A stretch of 64,000 nt of DNA from JAIBJN01 sp963825255 (GCA_963825255.1 CAWGSF010000013.1:1-64000), one strand, 5' to 3'. Numbered from the stretch's first letter, positions 1 through 8,566 are shown. Translations and numbers: made by a program. Notes: a model not told the origin generated them from the letters alone.

Positions 1-308
1 CGAAGCCCACTCCGCTTCGAAGTCAGCGGCATCGGCGTCGATCCGCGGCCTTCTTCGCGTCGATGCGCTCTCGAACGGCGCCCGATGGGGTTGTCCCAAT
101 CACCCGAACCTCGTGCCAGTGATGTTCGGCCTGGTCGCCAGCCTCGTCGGCCTTCGTGCGCAATTCGGCGGCGCGCTGGTCGGCGTTCATGCGCGCCTCG
201 TCGACCATAGCCTTCAGCTCGGCCTGGTCCTTCGCGGCTGCCGCCCTGATGCGGCCATTCGCCGTCTCCACTTGCTCTTCAGCTGGTGAAGTCGTTCGAC
301 ACCGACAT
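1..308 (-). CDS. Coiled-coil protein, partial at left edge, frame-broken
   Basis: An ATG at 308 opens MSVSNDFT, after which the reading frame must shift to continue as EEQVETANGRIRAAAAKDQ and a long Ala/Glu/Lys-rich helix (ELKAMVDEAR, AELRTKADEAGDQ, HHWHEV). Further shifts near 100-110 and 45 give DWDNPIG, RERIDAKKA and IDADAADFEAEWAS before the gene leaves the window. The pattern (alpha-helical, HHW near the middle, DAKKA then an acidic tail) resembles a family of about 140-residue coiled-coil proteins of unknown role in actinobacteria. At least three breaks occur within 300 bases, so it is either badly sequenced or decaying. Confidence 0.45.
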
Positions 309-559
309 GTCGCCTCCTCTTCGATGGGGTTCGGTGCCAGGATAGACCCGGTCGGACACGAAGGCCACGTCCTTCTCCGAACGGGGACAATTCGCCATCC
401 GCGAGTGAGCTTGCTCATACGGTCGGGTTCCGCCTGGGGAACCTCCCGGACGCGTATCATTCGTCCCGTGGCGCAGGCTCGACCTGCCCGGGCGGCCCGC
501 GTCCACCTACCTTCTCGTGGTGGGCCAGTCTCACGGTCAGCTCGGTCGCGAGCCTGCGT

Positions 560-742
560 TCAGCGCCGACGATGGCCGTCCACGGCTTCGCATGCATCTT
601 CCGCCTCGCGATCGTACGAGCCGTGCTCGGCGTCCTCGGCGAACGGCGTGGTCACAGCAACCCCGAACGGCTCCGCCTTGATCTCCACCTCGATCCCGAA
701 GCCGGCGAGGAAGCGCGATCGCAGATCGTTCCGTACCCAGCT
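560..742 (-). pseudogene. DUF5996-like fragment
   Basis: In one minus frame the stretch reads FLAGFGIEVEIKAEP, TPFAEDAEHGSYDREA and then degenerates. The order (GI-V-I, then PF-ED-EHASYD-EAV) resembles the central part of DUF5996 proteins, which are about 300 residues long. Only some 55 residues are recognisable; neither the N-terminal half nor the C-terminal part is present in any frame. I read it as a remnant. The rest of 309-1010 holds no gene I can support, apart from the hairpin at 879-899 and a short Cys-rich stretch (frame with DWTCNCDPGCWC at 946-981) that is not clearly an independent gene. Confidence 0.35.
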
Positions 743-878
743 TGTCCCAGGACGATCAGAAAAGGCCCGAAAAAGCCGGTCGAGCACCTGGCTGTGGTGT
801 TGGAAATACCCTGACGTGCAGGGGAATCCTGAACGGTCCGACAGGGCCCGGATGCCGACGACGGCGCGGCCTCCGAGA

Positions 879-899
879 AACCCCCGCACAGCGGGGGTT
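879..899. terminator. Perfect 9-bp GC hairpin
   Basis: AACCCCCGC, loop ACA, GCGGGGGTT: nine perfect pairs with a three-base loop, followed on the plus strand by TTCTTG. The symmetry would allow it to work on either strand. It separates the DUF5996 remnant from the DUF7144 gene. Confidence 0.5.
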
Positions 900-1010
900 C
901 TTGTCCGAGGAGACGAACCCCTCCGCGAGTGGATTCACAACCCGTTCGACTGGACGTGCAACTGCGATCCGGGCTGCTGGTGCGCGACGACGGGCGGCGG
1001 CCGGGGCGGG

Positions 1011-1475
1011 ATGTGCGCAGAGCTCGCCCGTCGGAGAGAGGGACGACTGACCAGCCAGGCCGCGCACGAGGGCTCGACGCACCCCGGACGGGGCTGGGTC
1101 GCCTTCGCTGGCGTCTATCTCCTCGTCGCCGGCGGGATGAACGTCGTCTGGGGCCTCGTCGCCTTCACCGACCGCGACGTCTTCGTCGAGCGGGATCTCG
1201 TCTGGGCGACCCTGTCCACGTGGGGCTGGCTGCAGGTCGCGATCGGGGGCGTTCAGCTCATCGGCGGCGCACTCGTCCTCGCGCGCACCCTCGTCGGCCG
1301 CGTCGTCGCGGCGATCATGGCCCTGGGGGCGCTCTTCGCCAACTTCCTCGCGCTCGGCGGCTATCCGGCCTGGTCGATCCTCGCGATCGTGGCGAACGGC
1401 CTCGTCCTCTGGGCCGTCACGGTCCACGGAGAGGCCTTCGACCGACCCGCTCCGACGAGCCTCGAGGCTCAGTAG
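1011..1475 (+). CDS. DUF7144-type four-helix membrane protein
   Basis: 154 residues from ATG 1011. After a short hydrophilic leader, HPGRGWVAFAGVYLLVAG starts four membrane segments: GVYLLVAGGMNVVWGLVAF, LQVAIGGVQLIGGALVLA, VAAIMALGALFANFLAL and ILAIVANGLVLWAVTVHG. This W-V-F-AGVYLL opening and four-helix plan match the DUF7144 family of small actinobacterial membrane proteins of unknown role. The start is uncertain: the conserved part begins near residue 20 (about 1085) and there is no strong ribosome-binding site before 1011. It ends tail-to-tail with a possible small minus-strand gene. Confidence 0.7.
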   Translation: MCAELARRREGRLTSQAAHEGSTHPGRGWVAFAGVYLLVAGGMNVVWGLVAFTDRDVFVERDLVWATLSTWGWLQVAIGGVQLIGGALVLARTLVGRVVAAIMALGALFANFLALGGYPAWSILAIVANGLVLWAVTVHGEAFDRPAPTSLEAQ

Positions 1476-1559
1476 CCGGGCGGGCGGCGGTGGAGGCGGC
1501 CCCTGGATCGCGCCGAGCGCGACCAGGAGGATGGCGAACCCGAAGCCGCCGTAGGACAC
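1469..1559 (-). CDS. Candidate 29-aa single-helix peptide (one frame break)
   Basis: GTG at 1559 is preceded by AGGAGGAGCGAC, a near-ideal Shine-Dalgarno. It reads SYGGFGFAILLVALGAIQ, then a proline run and PGY before TGA at 1469-1471; reaching that stop requires removal of one base in the C-rich run near 1476-1484. The length (91 bases, 30 codons plus one) fits a single extra base, the same error seen in many genes here. The peptide would be one hydrophobic helix with a proline tail. No family is recognised. Confidence 0.35.
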
Positions 1560-1736
1560 GTCGCTCCTCCTCTCGCGGCCAGCCTGCCAGGCGGAGGCAA
1601 GCGGACGCGTCCAACGGACAAAGGAGACCCGCGCCGGAGCACTGTGGCGGCCCTCGCATCGGCCGCAGAAGGTTGGCGCTCCCCGCGGGTCGGGCCCAGT
1701 CTCCGCCGCGAACGGTCCCGCGTCAACCCTGGCCGG

Positions 1737-2354
1737 CTAGGCGCGGGGGAGGGCGTCCACGCGCTCGACCCAGGCTGCGAGTCGCGCGTGGGACTCGCCG
1801 ATCGGCAGCCAGTCGACGAGGACCTTGTGGAAGAGCTCGTCGTCGCCCTCGGGCAGGCCGAAGACGCCGTACTTGAGAAACGGAAAGGCGATGACGTCGG
1901 CGACCCCGAGCTCCCCGAGGAAGAAGTCGCGGCCGGCGAGGAGCCCGTCGAAGAGGTCGAGCCAGGCGACCATCCGCGTGCCGAGCCCCTCGACGACGGC
2001 GCTGTCGGGCGCAGGCTTCTCGAGCTCGGCGGCGATCTCGTTCGGCGGGCCCTTCCAGACGCGGTTGAACCATTCGACGAAGACGTCCGCCTCGGCGCGC
2101 CGTGCCGGGTCGCGCGGCCAGAGCGCGGGCTCCGGATGGCGCTCCTCGAGCCAGGCGAGGACCCGCGGCGAGTCGAACACGATCTCGCCGTCCGAGACGA
2201 GCACCGGCACGAGATCCTGACCGGACACGGCCCGGATGGGGCTCCGATCGGCGGGATCCACATCGACCCAGTCGATCTCGACGCCCTTGAGGCCCGCCGC
2301 GATCGCGACTCGCTCGACGTTCGTCGAGAGCGGGATCCGGAGGACACGGATCAC
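1737..2354 (-). CDS. Glutathione S-transferase family protein
   Basis: 205 residues from GTG 2354. The N-terminal thioredoxin-like domain reads IRVLRIPLSTNVERVAIAAG (residues 2-21), then a VPVLVSDGEIVFDSPRVLAWLE block (about 47-70), the usual cis-proline loop and glutathione-binding D-S. The C-terminal half is the all-helical GST domain (ADVFVEWFN, GLGTRMVAWLDLFDGLL, LGELGVADVIAFPFLKY). Glutathione itself is rare in actinobacteria, so the thiol substrate may differ. It stands alone. Confidence 0.8.
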   Translation of the reverse strand: MIRVLRIPLSTNVERVAIAAGLKGVEIDWVDVDPADRSPIRAVSGQDLVPVLVSDGEIVFDSPRVLAWLEERHPEPALWPRDPARRAEADVFVEWFNRVWKGPPNEIAAELEKPAPDSAVVEGLGTRMVAWLDLFDGLLAGRDFFLGELGVADVIAFPFLKYGVFGLPEGDDELFHKVLVDWLPIGESHARLAAWVERVDALPRA

Positions 2355-2465
2355 GGACTCCGAAACGCGATGCGTGCCGGGAGTAATCCCGACCCGCCCC
2401 CGACTTTGGGCTAGGTAAGCCTCGACCTCGGAGCGTTGTCCGCTCGAGGCGCCGTATGTAATAAG

Positions 2466-2695
2466 CGGCAAGTCCCCGGAAGTCCTCCGGGACTCGCCGG
2501 GTAAGGGGAGCGCGGCGAAGGACTTCGGGCACATGGGAGGCTCGGCGTTCGGGCCGCAGAACGCCGGGCCTCCCTGCCCCTTGCATTCCTCTTGCGCACA
2601 TGCGCACAATCGGAGGTGCGCTGCACAATGGCTTTCCGATCGTCCGTCGGAAGCGAGCGCGCAGGAACGGAGGCCGGCGGCCTGGCCTCCGTTCC
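2466..2695 (+). other. Structured intergenic region with three long hairpins
   Basis: Three stems follow one another in the otherwise empty 2355-2742 gap. The first is CGGC and AGTCCCCGGA (2466-2480) against TCCGGGACT and GCCG (2486-2499), with one bulge and one mismatch. The second is GGGAGGCTCGGCGTTC (2535-2550) against GAACGCCGGGCCTCCC (2559-2574), 16 pairs with one G-U. The third is GGAACGGAGGCC (2664-2675) against GGCCTCCGTTCC (2684-2695), 12 perfect pairs. No tmRNA, RNase P, SRP or 6S consensus was seen. It could be an unrecognised small RNA or stacked terminators. Confidence 0.4.
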
Positions 2696-2742
2696 CCTGT
2701 GTGCGGAGAAACGCGGCGATCGGCTACCCTGTCCCGCGGCTC

Positions 2743-2815
2743 GGCGCATTCGTCTAGGGGCCTAGGACGCCGCCCTCTCACGGCGGTAACACGGGTTCGA
2801 ATCCCGTATGCGCCT
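2743..2815 (+). tRNA. tRNA-Glu (anticodon CTC)
   Basis: Cloverleaf read by eye: acceptor GGCGCAT (2743-2749) pairs perfectly with ATGCGCC (2808-2814). The D arm is GTCT...GGAC. The anticodon stem CCGCC/GGCGG holds loop CTCTCAC with anticodon CTC. The T arm is ACGGG-TTCGAAT-CCCGT. No CCA is encoded; the discriminator is T. A TANNNT box (TACCCT, 2725-2730) lies 12 bases upstream and may be the -10. Confidence 0.93.
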
Positions 2816-2959
2816 CTCGGCGCCGCATGGCTCCGCGGAACCGCATGGTTGAGCGGGTCATGTGTCCCAGGCGTGCCCGGAATGCGCGTCGCGTGCGTAC
2901 CCCGGTGCGTACCTCGAGAAGTTTGCAGATCTTGGCGGTGCGGCTGCGTTGGCCCGCTC

Positions 2960-4567
2960 TTATCCCGGACTGCCCCTAGCGACGGTACGCACAGGTAACC
3001 GCCGCGTGAACCAGAACGAGATCACCGCCAGCAACGCGACCGCGAGCATCGACGTCTTCAACGCATCGAGCTGCGCGTCGCCGTAGTCGGCCGTGACCGC
3101 GTCCGCCTCGGCCGGGGTCAACCCGGCGTCGCGCAGGGCCTGGTGCGCCTGCTCGGTCGTGACGATCGGGATCCCCTCCTCGGTTGCGGCCGCGACCTGG
3201 GTCTTCACGTCGGCGGGCACAGCCGGGTTCTCCTCGATCCGGGTATTGAACCCGTTCAGCAGCCCGAGCAGCAGCACCGAGCCGATCAACGCCGTGCCCA
3301 GGGACGCGCCGAGGTTCTGCGCCGTCCCTTGGAGCCCGCCAGCCTCGTTCGTCTCCTCGGGCGGGGCCGAGGACATGATCACGTTCCCGAGCTGCGACAT
3401 GAGGAGCCCCGCGCCGATCCCGAAGAAGACGAGCGACACCGCGAACGCCGTCCCGTTCAGAGTCACGTCGATCGTTCCGACGAGCACGAGCGCAGCGAGC
3501 GCCATCGCGCCGAGGCCGACCTGGACGACCGCCCGCGGCCCGAACCGCACTGCCAGCTTTGGCCCGGTGAGCGCAGCGGCCAGCATCGAGATCGACATCG
3601 GAAAGAGGCGCTTGCCCGTCTCGAACGCGTCGAAGCCGAGCACGACCTGGAGGTACACCGGCAGGACGAAGAACGTGCCCATCACGATCAGCTGCTGCGC
3701 GCAGAGCGAGGAGAGCCCGGCGCGCAGCGTCTCGATCTTCACCAGCGCACGGTTGAGAAGCGTGCTCTCGCCGAGCCGCTCGCGGCGCTCCTCCCACGCG
3801 AGGAAGCAGCCGAGAACGACGAAGCCGCCGACGATCAGGAACGGAACGAGGGAGAACCCGAGCGGCGTGATCTCGTGGCCGTTGATCGTCGGCGCGTCGA
3901 TCGGCCTGATCCAACCCCAGGTGCTGCTCTTCAGGATCCCGAACACGATCAGGGCGAGCGCGATGGCGGAGAGCGCTGCGCCGCCGTAGTCCAGCTTCGG
4001 CGGGTGATCGGGCTTCGGCGCGCGCTTCATGCGCCGGTGGACGGCGAGCACCACCAACACGACCACGACCTCGCCGACGAAGACGTACCGCCAGCTCCAG
4101 GTCGTCGTCACGTAGCCGCCGATCAGCGGCCCGGCCGCGATCGCCGCGCCGGCGGCGCCGCCGATCATCCCGTAGGCGAACGCGCGCTCCTTACCCTCGT
4201 AGTTCGCGGCGGTCAGCGCGGCGATCGCCGGGATCACCAATACCGCGCCGAGCCCCTCGATCCCCGACCAGCCGATCAGCAGCACCGTGAGGTTCGGGCT
4301 GAGCGCCGTGATCAGCGATCCCAGCCCGTACACGGCCAGGCCGAGCCCGAAGGCCCGGTCGCGACCCAGGATGTCGCCGAGCTTCGCGCCGACGAGCATG
4401 AACGCCGCCATCACGAGCGTGTACATCGTGATCGCGCTCTGCACGCCAGTGACCGTCGTGTCGAGGTCGGCCACGATCTGCGAGATCGAGACGTTCATCA
4501 CGCTGGAGTCGAGCACCATGATGAACTGGGCCGACGCGAGGATCACCAGGGGCAGCCACTTGCGCAC
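2960..4567 (-). CDS. MFS multidrug efflux transporter, 14-helix DHA2 type
   Basis: 535 residues. The N-terminus (PLVILASAQFIMVLDSSVMN) carries motif D1 of the 14-helix drug:H+ antiporters (LDSSVMNVSISQI); motif A follows in GAKLGDILGRDRAF, and motif C in GAAGAAIAAGPLIGGYV. Two extra central helices lie around residues 195-260. The C-terminus is a hydrophilic segment rich in Ala/Glu (EEGIPIVTTEQAHQALRDAG) before a last helix. Acts in the inner membrane, exporting unknown toxic compounds. Start is GTG 4567 with a TAGAGT box 6 bases upstream and no Shine-Dalgarno, so the transcript is probably leaderless. Confidence 0.9.
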   Translation of the reverse strand: MRKWLPLVILASAQFIMVLDSSVMNVSISQIVADLDTTVTGVQSAITMYTLVMAAFMLVGAKLGDILGRDRAFGLGLAVYGLGSLITALSPNLTVLLIGWSGIEGLGAVLVIPAIAALTAANYEGKERAFAYGMIGGAAGAAIAAGPLIGGYVTTTWSWRYVFVGEVVVVLVVLAVHRRMKRAPKPDHPPKLDYGGAALSAIALALIVFGILKSSTWGWIRPIDAPTINGHEITPLGFSLVPFLIVGGFVVLGCFLAWEERRERLGESTLLNRALVKIETLRAGLSSLCAQQLIVMGTFFVLPVYLQVVLGFDAFETGKRLFPMSISMLAAALTGPKLAVRFGPRAVVQVGLGAMALAALVLVGTIDVTLNGTAFAVSLVFFGIGAGLLMSQLGNVIMSSAPPEETNEAGGLQGTAQNLGASLGTALIGSVLLLGLLNGFNTRIEENPAVPADVKTQVAAATEEGIPIVTTEQAHQALRDAGLTPAEADAVTADYGDAQLDALKTSMLAVALLAVISFWFTRRLPVRTVARGSPG

Positions 4568-4573
4568 CGCGCG

Positions 4574-4579
4574 ACTCTA
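4574..4579 (-). promoter_or_regulatory. -10 box of leaderless MFS promoter
   Basis: TAGAGT on the minus strand, six bases before the GTG start at 4567. Fits the actinobacterial TANNNT -10 with transcription starting at the start codon. Confidence 0.55.
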
Positions 4580-4591
4580 TTGCTCAGCGCA

Positions 4592-4828
4592 TCAAGCGGC
4601 CTCCTGGTACTCGTCGTGGCGGCGCAGCCAGACTTGCCACGCGTCGCCCTCGTCACGGCCCCTCGGTGAGTGGTCGAGGATCGAGTAGTAGCCGATGAGA
4701 AACTCCAATCCGCGGGCCGTCGTCGAGTACGTCTGGTAGACGGTGCCGTCGTCGCACACGAACTCCACTCGCCACGTCGCCTCCTCTCGGGCTGTCGATC
4801 CTTCGACCGCCTCGGGCGTCGGACTCAT
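4592..4828 (-). CDS. Small hypothetical protein (78 aa)
   Basis: From ATG 4828: a short variable head, then EEATWRVEFVCDDGTVYQTY, ARGLEFLIGYYSILDHS and DAWQVWLRRHDEYQEAA. Mixed beta/alpha pattern, acidic, soluble. No family recognised. It lies just upstream of the MFS gene on the same strand, with its start about 45 bases from the divergent hydrolase. The start could also be the upstream codon at 4852. Confidence 0.55.
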   Translation of the reverse strand: MSPTPEAVEGSTAREEATWRVEFVCDDGTVYQTYSTTARGLEFLIGYYSILDHSPRGRDEGDAWQVWLRRHDEYQEAA

Positions 4829-4872
4829 CGGTGCCGACCGGCACGCTCTCACGGACGTCAGAATCGGCCGGA

Positions 4873-5698
4873 GTGCCTCGAGCGGTCATCGACGGAGTCG
4901 CGCTGGAGTACGAGGACTCCGGCGCGGGAGAGCCCGTGGTCTTCGTCCACGGCGCCTTCATCGCGGACGCGTTCCGACCGCTGATCGCGGAGCCCTCGCT
5001 CTCCGAGCGCTTCCGGCTGATCAGCCTCCACCGTCGCGGGTCACGGCGGGAGCGCGCGCGTCGACGGACCGGTGACGATCACGGACGGCGCCGCCGACTG
5101 CCTGGCTCTCCTCTCGTTCCTGGGCCTGCCGCAGGCCCACGTGGTCGGCCACTCGTACGGCGCCAACATCGCCCTCCAGATGGCTCTCGACGGGCCGGAC
5201 GTCGTCCGGACGCTGGGCGTGCTGGAGGCGGGGCTGTTCGTCGGGGAGAGCGCGTCGCTCTATCGCGAGGCGCTCCTGCAGGCTCGCGACCGCTTCGCGG
5301 AAGTCGGCGCCCGCGTCGCGGTGGACGAGTTCCTGGGCATGCGCTGGCCCGCGTACCGCCCGCAGCTCGATCATGTGCTGCCGGGAGCGTTCGAGCAGGC
5401 GGTCGCCGACGCGGCGACGTTCTTCGACGCCGAGCTCCCCGACGGGCTCGACTGGCGGTTCGACGAGGCCGTGGCTCGCCGGATCGCGCAACCGGTACTC
5501 GTCGTCCTCGGCGAGGAGAGCGTGACGCTCCATCCCCGGTTCGCCGAGACCTACAGGCTGCTGCTGGAGTGGCTTCCGGAGGCCGAGGGGTTCGTCCTCC
5601 CGGGCGCGACCCACTTCCTGCAGATGATGAGCCCGCGCCCGCTGGCCGAAGCGCTCAGCGAGTTCCTCGGGCGGCACGCCCTCGCCCGGCCCGGGTGA
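4873..5698 (+). CDS. Alpha/beta-hydrolase fold protein (one frame break)
   Basis: 274 residues after removal of one extra G in the GGG at 5038-5040. Residues 1-55 (VIDGVALEYEDSGAGEPVVFVHGAF) carry the first strands and the HGAF oxyanion segment; after the break the protein continues as GGSARVDGPVTITDGAADCLALL, then AHVVGHSYGANIAL with the nucleophile serine in GHSYG. VLVVLGEESV supplies the acid strand and LPGATHFLQMM the catalytic His. Substrate unknown. The start is taken at GTG 4873 because the family begins close to this point; GTG 4831 is an alternative. Confidence 0.78.
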
Positions 5699-5791
5699 GC
5701 TGGTCCTCCGATCGTCGGCCAGCCGGGGCGCCCGGATCGTCCGATCGCCCGATGTCCTCGTCACACCGGGCTCGCGAGGATCCCGGGCGAC

Positions 5792-5977
5792 ATGACCGGA
5801 GTCCGGAGCCTCCTGCGGAACTTCACGGCCTCGGCCGTGCGCGAACACCTGCGGTCGCAGGTCGAGAACGCCAAGAGCGCGCCTGAGCTGACCCCGAACG
5901 AGGTCGAGCTCGTTCGCTTCGTCCGTAGGGGGTCGTTCGACTGGGACGCGTTCCTCGCCGAGCGCTCCGACGCTTGA
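5792..5977 (+). CDS. Small hypothetical protein (61 aa)
   Basis: ATG 5792 to TGA 5977. Basic, helical N-terminus (VRSLLRNFTASAVREHLRSQ) followed by an acidic middle and VELVRFVRRGSFDWDAFLAER. No family recognised. The composition of the C-terminal 25 residues looks coding. No clear ribosome-binding site. Confidence 0.4.
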   Translation: MTGVRSLLRNFTASAVREHLRSQVENAKSAPELTPNEVELVRFVRRGSFDWDAFLAERSDA

Positions 5978-5999
5978 CCTGACGCGGCCGCAGCGTCGG

Positions 6000-6005
6000 T
6001 AGGGT
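6000..6005 (+). promoter_or_regulatory. -10 box of leaderless aldo-keto reductase promoter
   Basis: TAGGGT eight bases before GTG 6014, with no Shine-Dalgarno in between. Confidence 0.5.
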
Positions 6006-6013
6006 TCGCGACC

Positions 6014-6967
6014 GTGCGCTTTCGGCAGCTGGGCTCCAGCGACCTCGTCGTCTCCGAGATCAGCCTCGGCTCCTGGCTGACGTACGGCGGGGGCGTCGCG
6101 CGCGAGCAGGCCGAGGCATGTGTGGCGACGGCGTTCGAGCTCGGCATCAACTTCATCGACACCGCCAACGTGTACGCGCGCGGAGGCGCCGAGGAGCTCC
6201 TCGGGGACGTCCTCGAGGGGCGGCCGCGCGACTCGTACATCCTCGCGACGAAGCTCTACTTCCCCATGTCGGACGAGGACAAGGGGCTCTCGCGCGAGCA
6301 GGTCTTCAAGCAGATCGACGCCTCGCTCCGGCGGCTCCGGACCGACTTCGTCGACCTCTACCAGTGCCATCGCTACGACCGGGACACGCCCCTCGAGGAG
6401 ACGATGGAGGCGCTGACCGAGGTCGTCCGCCAGGGAAAGGCGCGCTACCTCGGCTTCAGCGAGTGGCCGCCCGACCGCGTCCGGGCGGCGCTGGAGCTGC
6501 CGGGGGTCGAGCGGTTCGTCTCGAGCCAGCCGGGTTACTCCCTGCTGCGCCGCGCGCCCGAGCGCGAGCTCTTCGCGCTCTGCGCGGAGAACGGCATCGG
6601 CCAGATCGCCTTCTCGCCGCTCGCCCAGGGCGTCCTCACCGGCAAGTACCGGCCGGGCGAGCAGCCGCCGGAGGACACGCGCGCCTCCTCGGACGAGATG
6701 GGCTGGGCGATGGGCCGCTACCTCACCGACCCGGTGCTCGAAGGCGTCCAGCGGCTGCGACCGATCGCCGAGCGCCTCGGGATCACGATGGCCCAGCTCG
6801 CCATCGCCTGGGTCCTGCGGCTCCCCGAGGTCTCGTCGGCCATCGTCGGCGCGTCGCGGCCGCAGCAGGTGGTGGACAACGCCGCCGCCTCGGGCATCGA
6901 GCTCGACGAGGAGACGCTGCGCGACATCGACGAGGCGCTCGCCGACGTCCCCCAGGTCGACGACTAG
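6014..6967 (+). CDS. Aldo/keto reductase
   Basis: 317 residues, full length for the family. NADPH-dependent reduction of aldehydes or ketones. Catalytic tetrad visible: D49 and Y54 in FIDTANVYARG, K80 in ILATKLYFP, H119 in DLYQCHRYD. The C-terminal cofactor segment reads SSAIVGASRPQQVVDNAAAS, typical of the potassium-channel beta/YghZ-like branch. Start GTG 6014 opens FRQLGSSDLVVSEISLGSW. Its TAG overlaps by three bases the stop of the convergent HxlR gene. Confidence 0.9.
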   Translation: MRFRQLGSSDLVVSEISLGSWLTYGGGVAREQAEACVATAFELGINFIDTANVYARGGAEELLGDVLEGRPRDSYILATKLYFPMSDEDKGLSREQVFKQIDASLRRLRTDFVDLYQCHRYDRDTPLEETMEALTEVVRQGKARYLGFSEWPPDRVRAALELPGVERFVSSQPGYSLLRRAPERELFALCAENGIGQIAFSPLAQGVLTGKYRPGEQPPEDTRASSDEMGWAMGRYLTDPVLEGVQRLRPIAERLGITMAQLAIAWVLRLPEVSSAIVGASRPQQVVDNAAASGIELDEETLRDIDEALADVPQVDD

Positions 6968-7639
6968 GCCGGCACGCGCTCCGCGAAGCGGAAGACCTCG
7001 ACGAAGCGATCTAGCTCCGCTCGGTCGCCGGCGACGATCTCGATCCCTCCGCGCGCGAGGGCGTCGTCGGCGTCGACGGCACCGGTGAGGAGCCCGACCA
7101 GGGTCTCGTCGTCCGCCGCGAGCACCAGGTCGGCGTCCCCGGCGACGCCGTGGCGGACGTCCAGCCGCCCGTCGGCGACCTCGAGCCGGAAGACGCCCTC
7201 GGCGAGCCGCAGCTCGTAGCGCCTCGGCGCGTCCCCGGCGGCCTGCGGGATTGAAGAACGCCTTCAGGGCGAGCGCGAGCCAGCGGGACGAGAGCGCCTG
7301 CTCCGGCCCCCGGGGGCCCATCGTGCGCGCGCCCCAACGGCCGAGCGCGAGCACGATCGGCTCGAGCGCGCGGCCGTACTCGGTCAGCTCGTAGACGCTC
7401 GAGGCCGCGGGCGGCGGCAGCACCCGCCGCTCGAGCACCCCGGCGCGCTCGAGGCGCCGGAGCCGCGTGGCGAGGACGTTCGTGCTCACGCCGGGGAGGC
7501 CGCCCTGGAGGTCGGTGAACCGCCGCGGGCCGAGCAGCAGCTCGCGCACGACGAGGAGCGCCCAGCGCTCACCGACGAGGTCGAGCGCGCGCGCGACGCC
7601 GCAGAACTGGCGATAGCTCCGGTCGACCGGGTCGATCAC
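6964..7639 (-). CDS. HxlR-type regulator fused to an SCP2-like domain (one frame break)
   Basis: Residues 1-100 are a winged helix of the HxlR type (YRQFCGVARALDLVGERWALLVVRELLLGPRRF, then TNVLATRLRRLERAGVLERR). After ALKAFFNP an extra base in the GGG at 7247-7249 breaks the frame; corrected, the rest reads YELRLAEGVFRLEVADG and DADLVLAADDETLVGLL, an SCP2 sterol-carrier-like ligand domain. 224 residues from GTG 7639; GTG 7672 is an alternative. Divergent from the glyoxalase-fold gene, which it probably controls, with the SCP2 domain sensing a small hydrophobic ligand (inference). Confidence 0.8.
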
Positions 7640-7663
7640 GTCTTCGTCACCACTTCTCCAGTA

Positions 7664-7703
7664 GAAGTACACACTTGCTTTTTCGAAGTATGCCGACTAG
7701 CGT
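7664..7703 (+). promoter_or_regulatory. Promoter with flanking direct repeats (VOC gene)
   Basis: TTGCTT (7675-7680), 17-base spacer, TAGCGT (7698-7703). The hexamer GAAGTA occurs at 7664-7669 and 7685-7690, bracketing the -35, and could be the HxlR operator. The gene downstream has a leader with GGGAG before its ATG, so this one is leadered. Confidence 0.55.
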
Positions 7704-7738
7704 GGCCGGTGGAAAGCGACGGAAGGGAGACGCAGACC

Positions 7739-8492
7739 ATGAGCACGGTGAAGACAGCCGTGGGCCGCTTCGTGTGGCACGACCACCTGAGCGGCGATCC
7801 GGAGGCGGCCAAGCAGTTCTACACGGAGCTCCTCGGCTGGGAGCTCGAGGTCTGGAAGGCCGGCGAGTTCGACTACCCGATGATCAAGGCGAACGACCAG
7901 ACGCACGGCGGCTTCGGGCCGGCACAGGGCGGGGCGCCGGCCACACTGGCTCCTGCACGTCCTCGTCGAGGACGTCGACGCCGCGGCCGAGCGCGTGAAG
8001 GCCGCCGGCGGGACGATCATCGCCGACCCGATGGACATCCCCGAGGTCGGGCGCATGGTCGTCATCGCCGATCCGCAGGGCGCTGTCGTGTCGCTCTTCG
8101 CCTCGGCCGGCGACCCGCCGACCTCCGAGGGCGTCTTCGTCTGGGACGAGCTCATGACGAGCGACATCGAAGGCGCGAAGCGCTTCTACGGTGAGGTCGT
8201 CGGCTGGGAGACGGAGGACATGGAGATGGGCGACGGGATGATCTACACGATGTTCCGCACCGGCGAGGCCCAGCGCGGCGGGGGGATGCCGATCCCGGAC
8301 GGGCTCGAGGCTCCGCCTGCCTGGTTGACGTACATCGGCACGGACGACGTCGATGCGACCTACGCCAAGGCCGAGAGCATGGGCGCGACCGAGATCAGGG
8401 CACCCTTCGACGTCTCCACGGTCGGGCGGCTCGCCATCTTCAAGGATCCCACGGGCGCGGTCATCGGGATCTACACGCCGGACACGCAGTAA
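7739..8492 (+). CDS. Two-domain VOC (glyoxalase/dioxygenase-fold) protein (one frame break)
   Basis: 250 residues after removal of one extra G at 7939-7940. Each half is a VOC module: FVWHDHLSGDPEAAKQFYTE with WLLHVLVEDVDAAAERVKAAG, and VFVWDELMTSDIEGAKRFYG with TYIGTDDVDATYAKAESMG. The first resembles CFP-30/glyoxalase-like hydroxylases of actinobacteria. Metal ligands and substrate are not certain. Start ATG 7739 has GGGAG eight bases upstream. Followed by a strong hairpin at 8507-8532. Confidence 0.85.
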
Positions 8493-8506
8493 GGCCCGAC
8501 GGTGAC

Positions 8507-8532
8507 CGGGAGCGGGGTCACTCCCGCTCCCG
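8507..8532 (+). terminator. 10-bp GC hairpin after VOC gene
   Basis: CGGGAGCGGG (8507-8516), loop GTCACT, CCCGCTCCCG (8523-8532), fully paired. No T-run follows, so it may end transcription only weakly or protect the 3' end. Confidence 0.5.
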
Positions 8533-8566
8533 CGCCGCCCCACGGAGTATTCTCCACTCCGACACA

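Noticed and set aside
946..981. Cys-rich stretch DWTCNCDPGCWC as an independent small gene
   Set aside because: No start codon with a ribosome site and the frame merges into the DUF7144 leader; one 12-residue motif is not enough.
2816..2959. Possible integrase or att-site remnant next to tRNA-Glu
   Set aside because: Only a fragment like YLEKFADLGG is seen; no integrase motif, no repeat of the tRNA 3' end elsewhere in the window.
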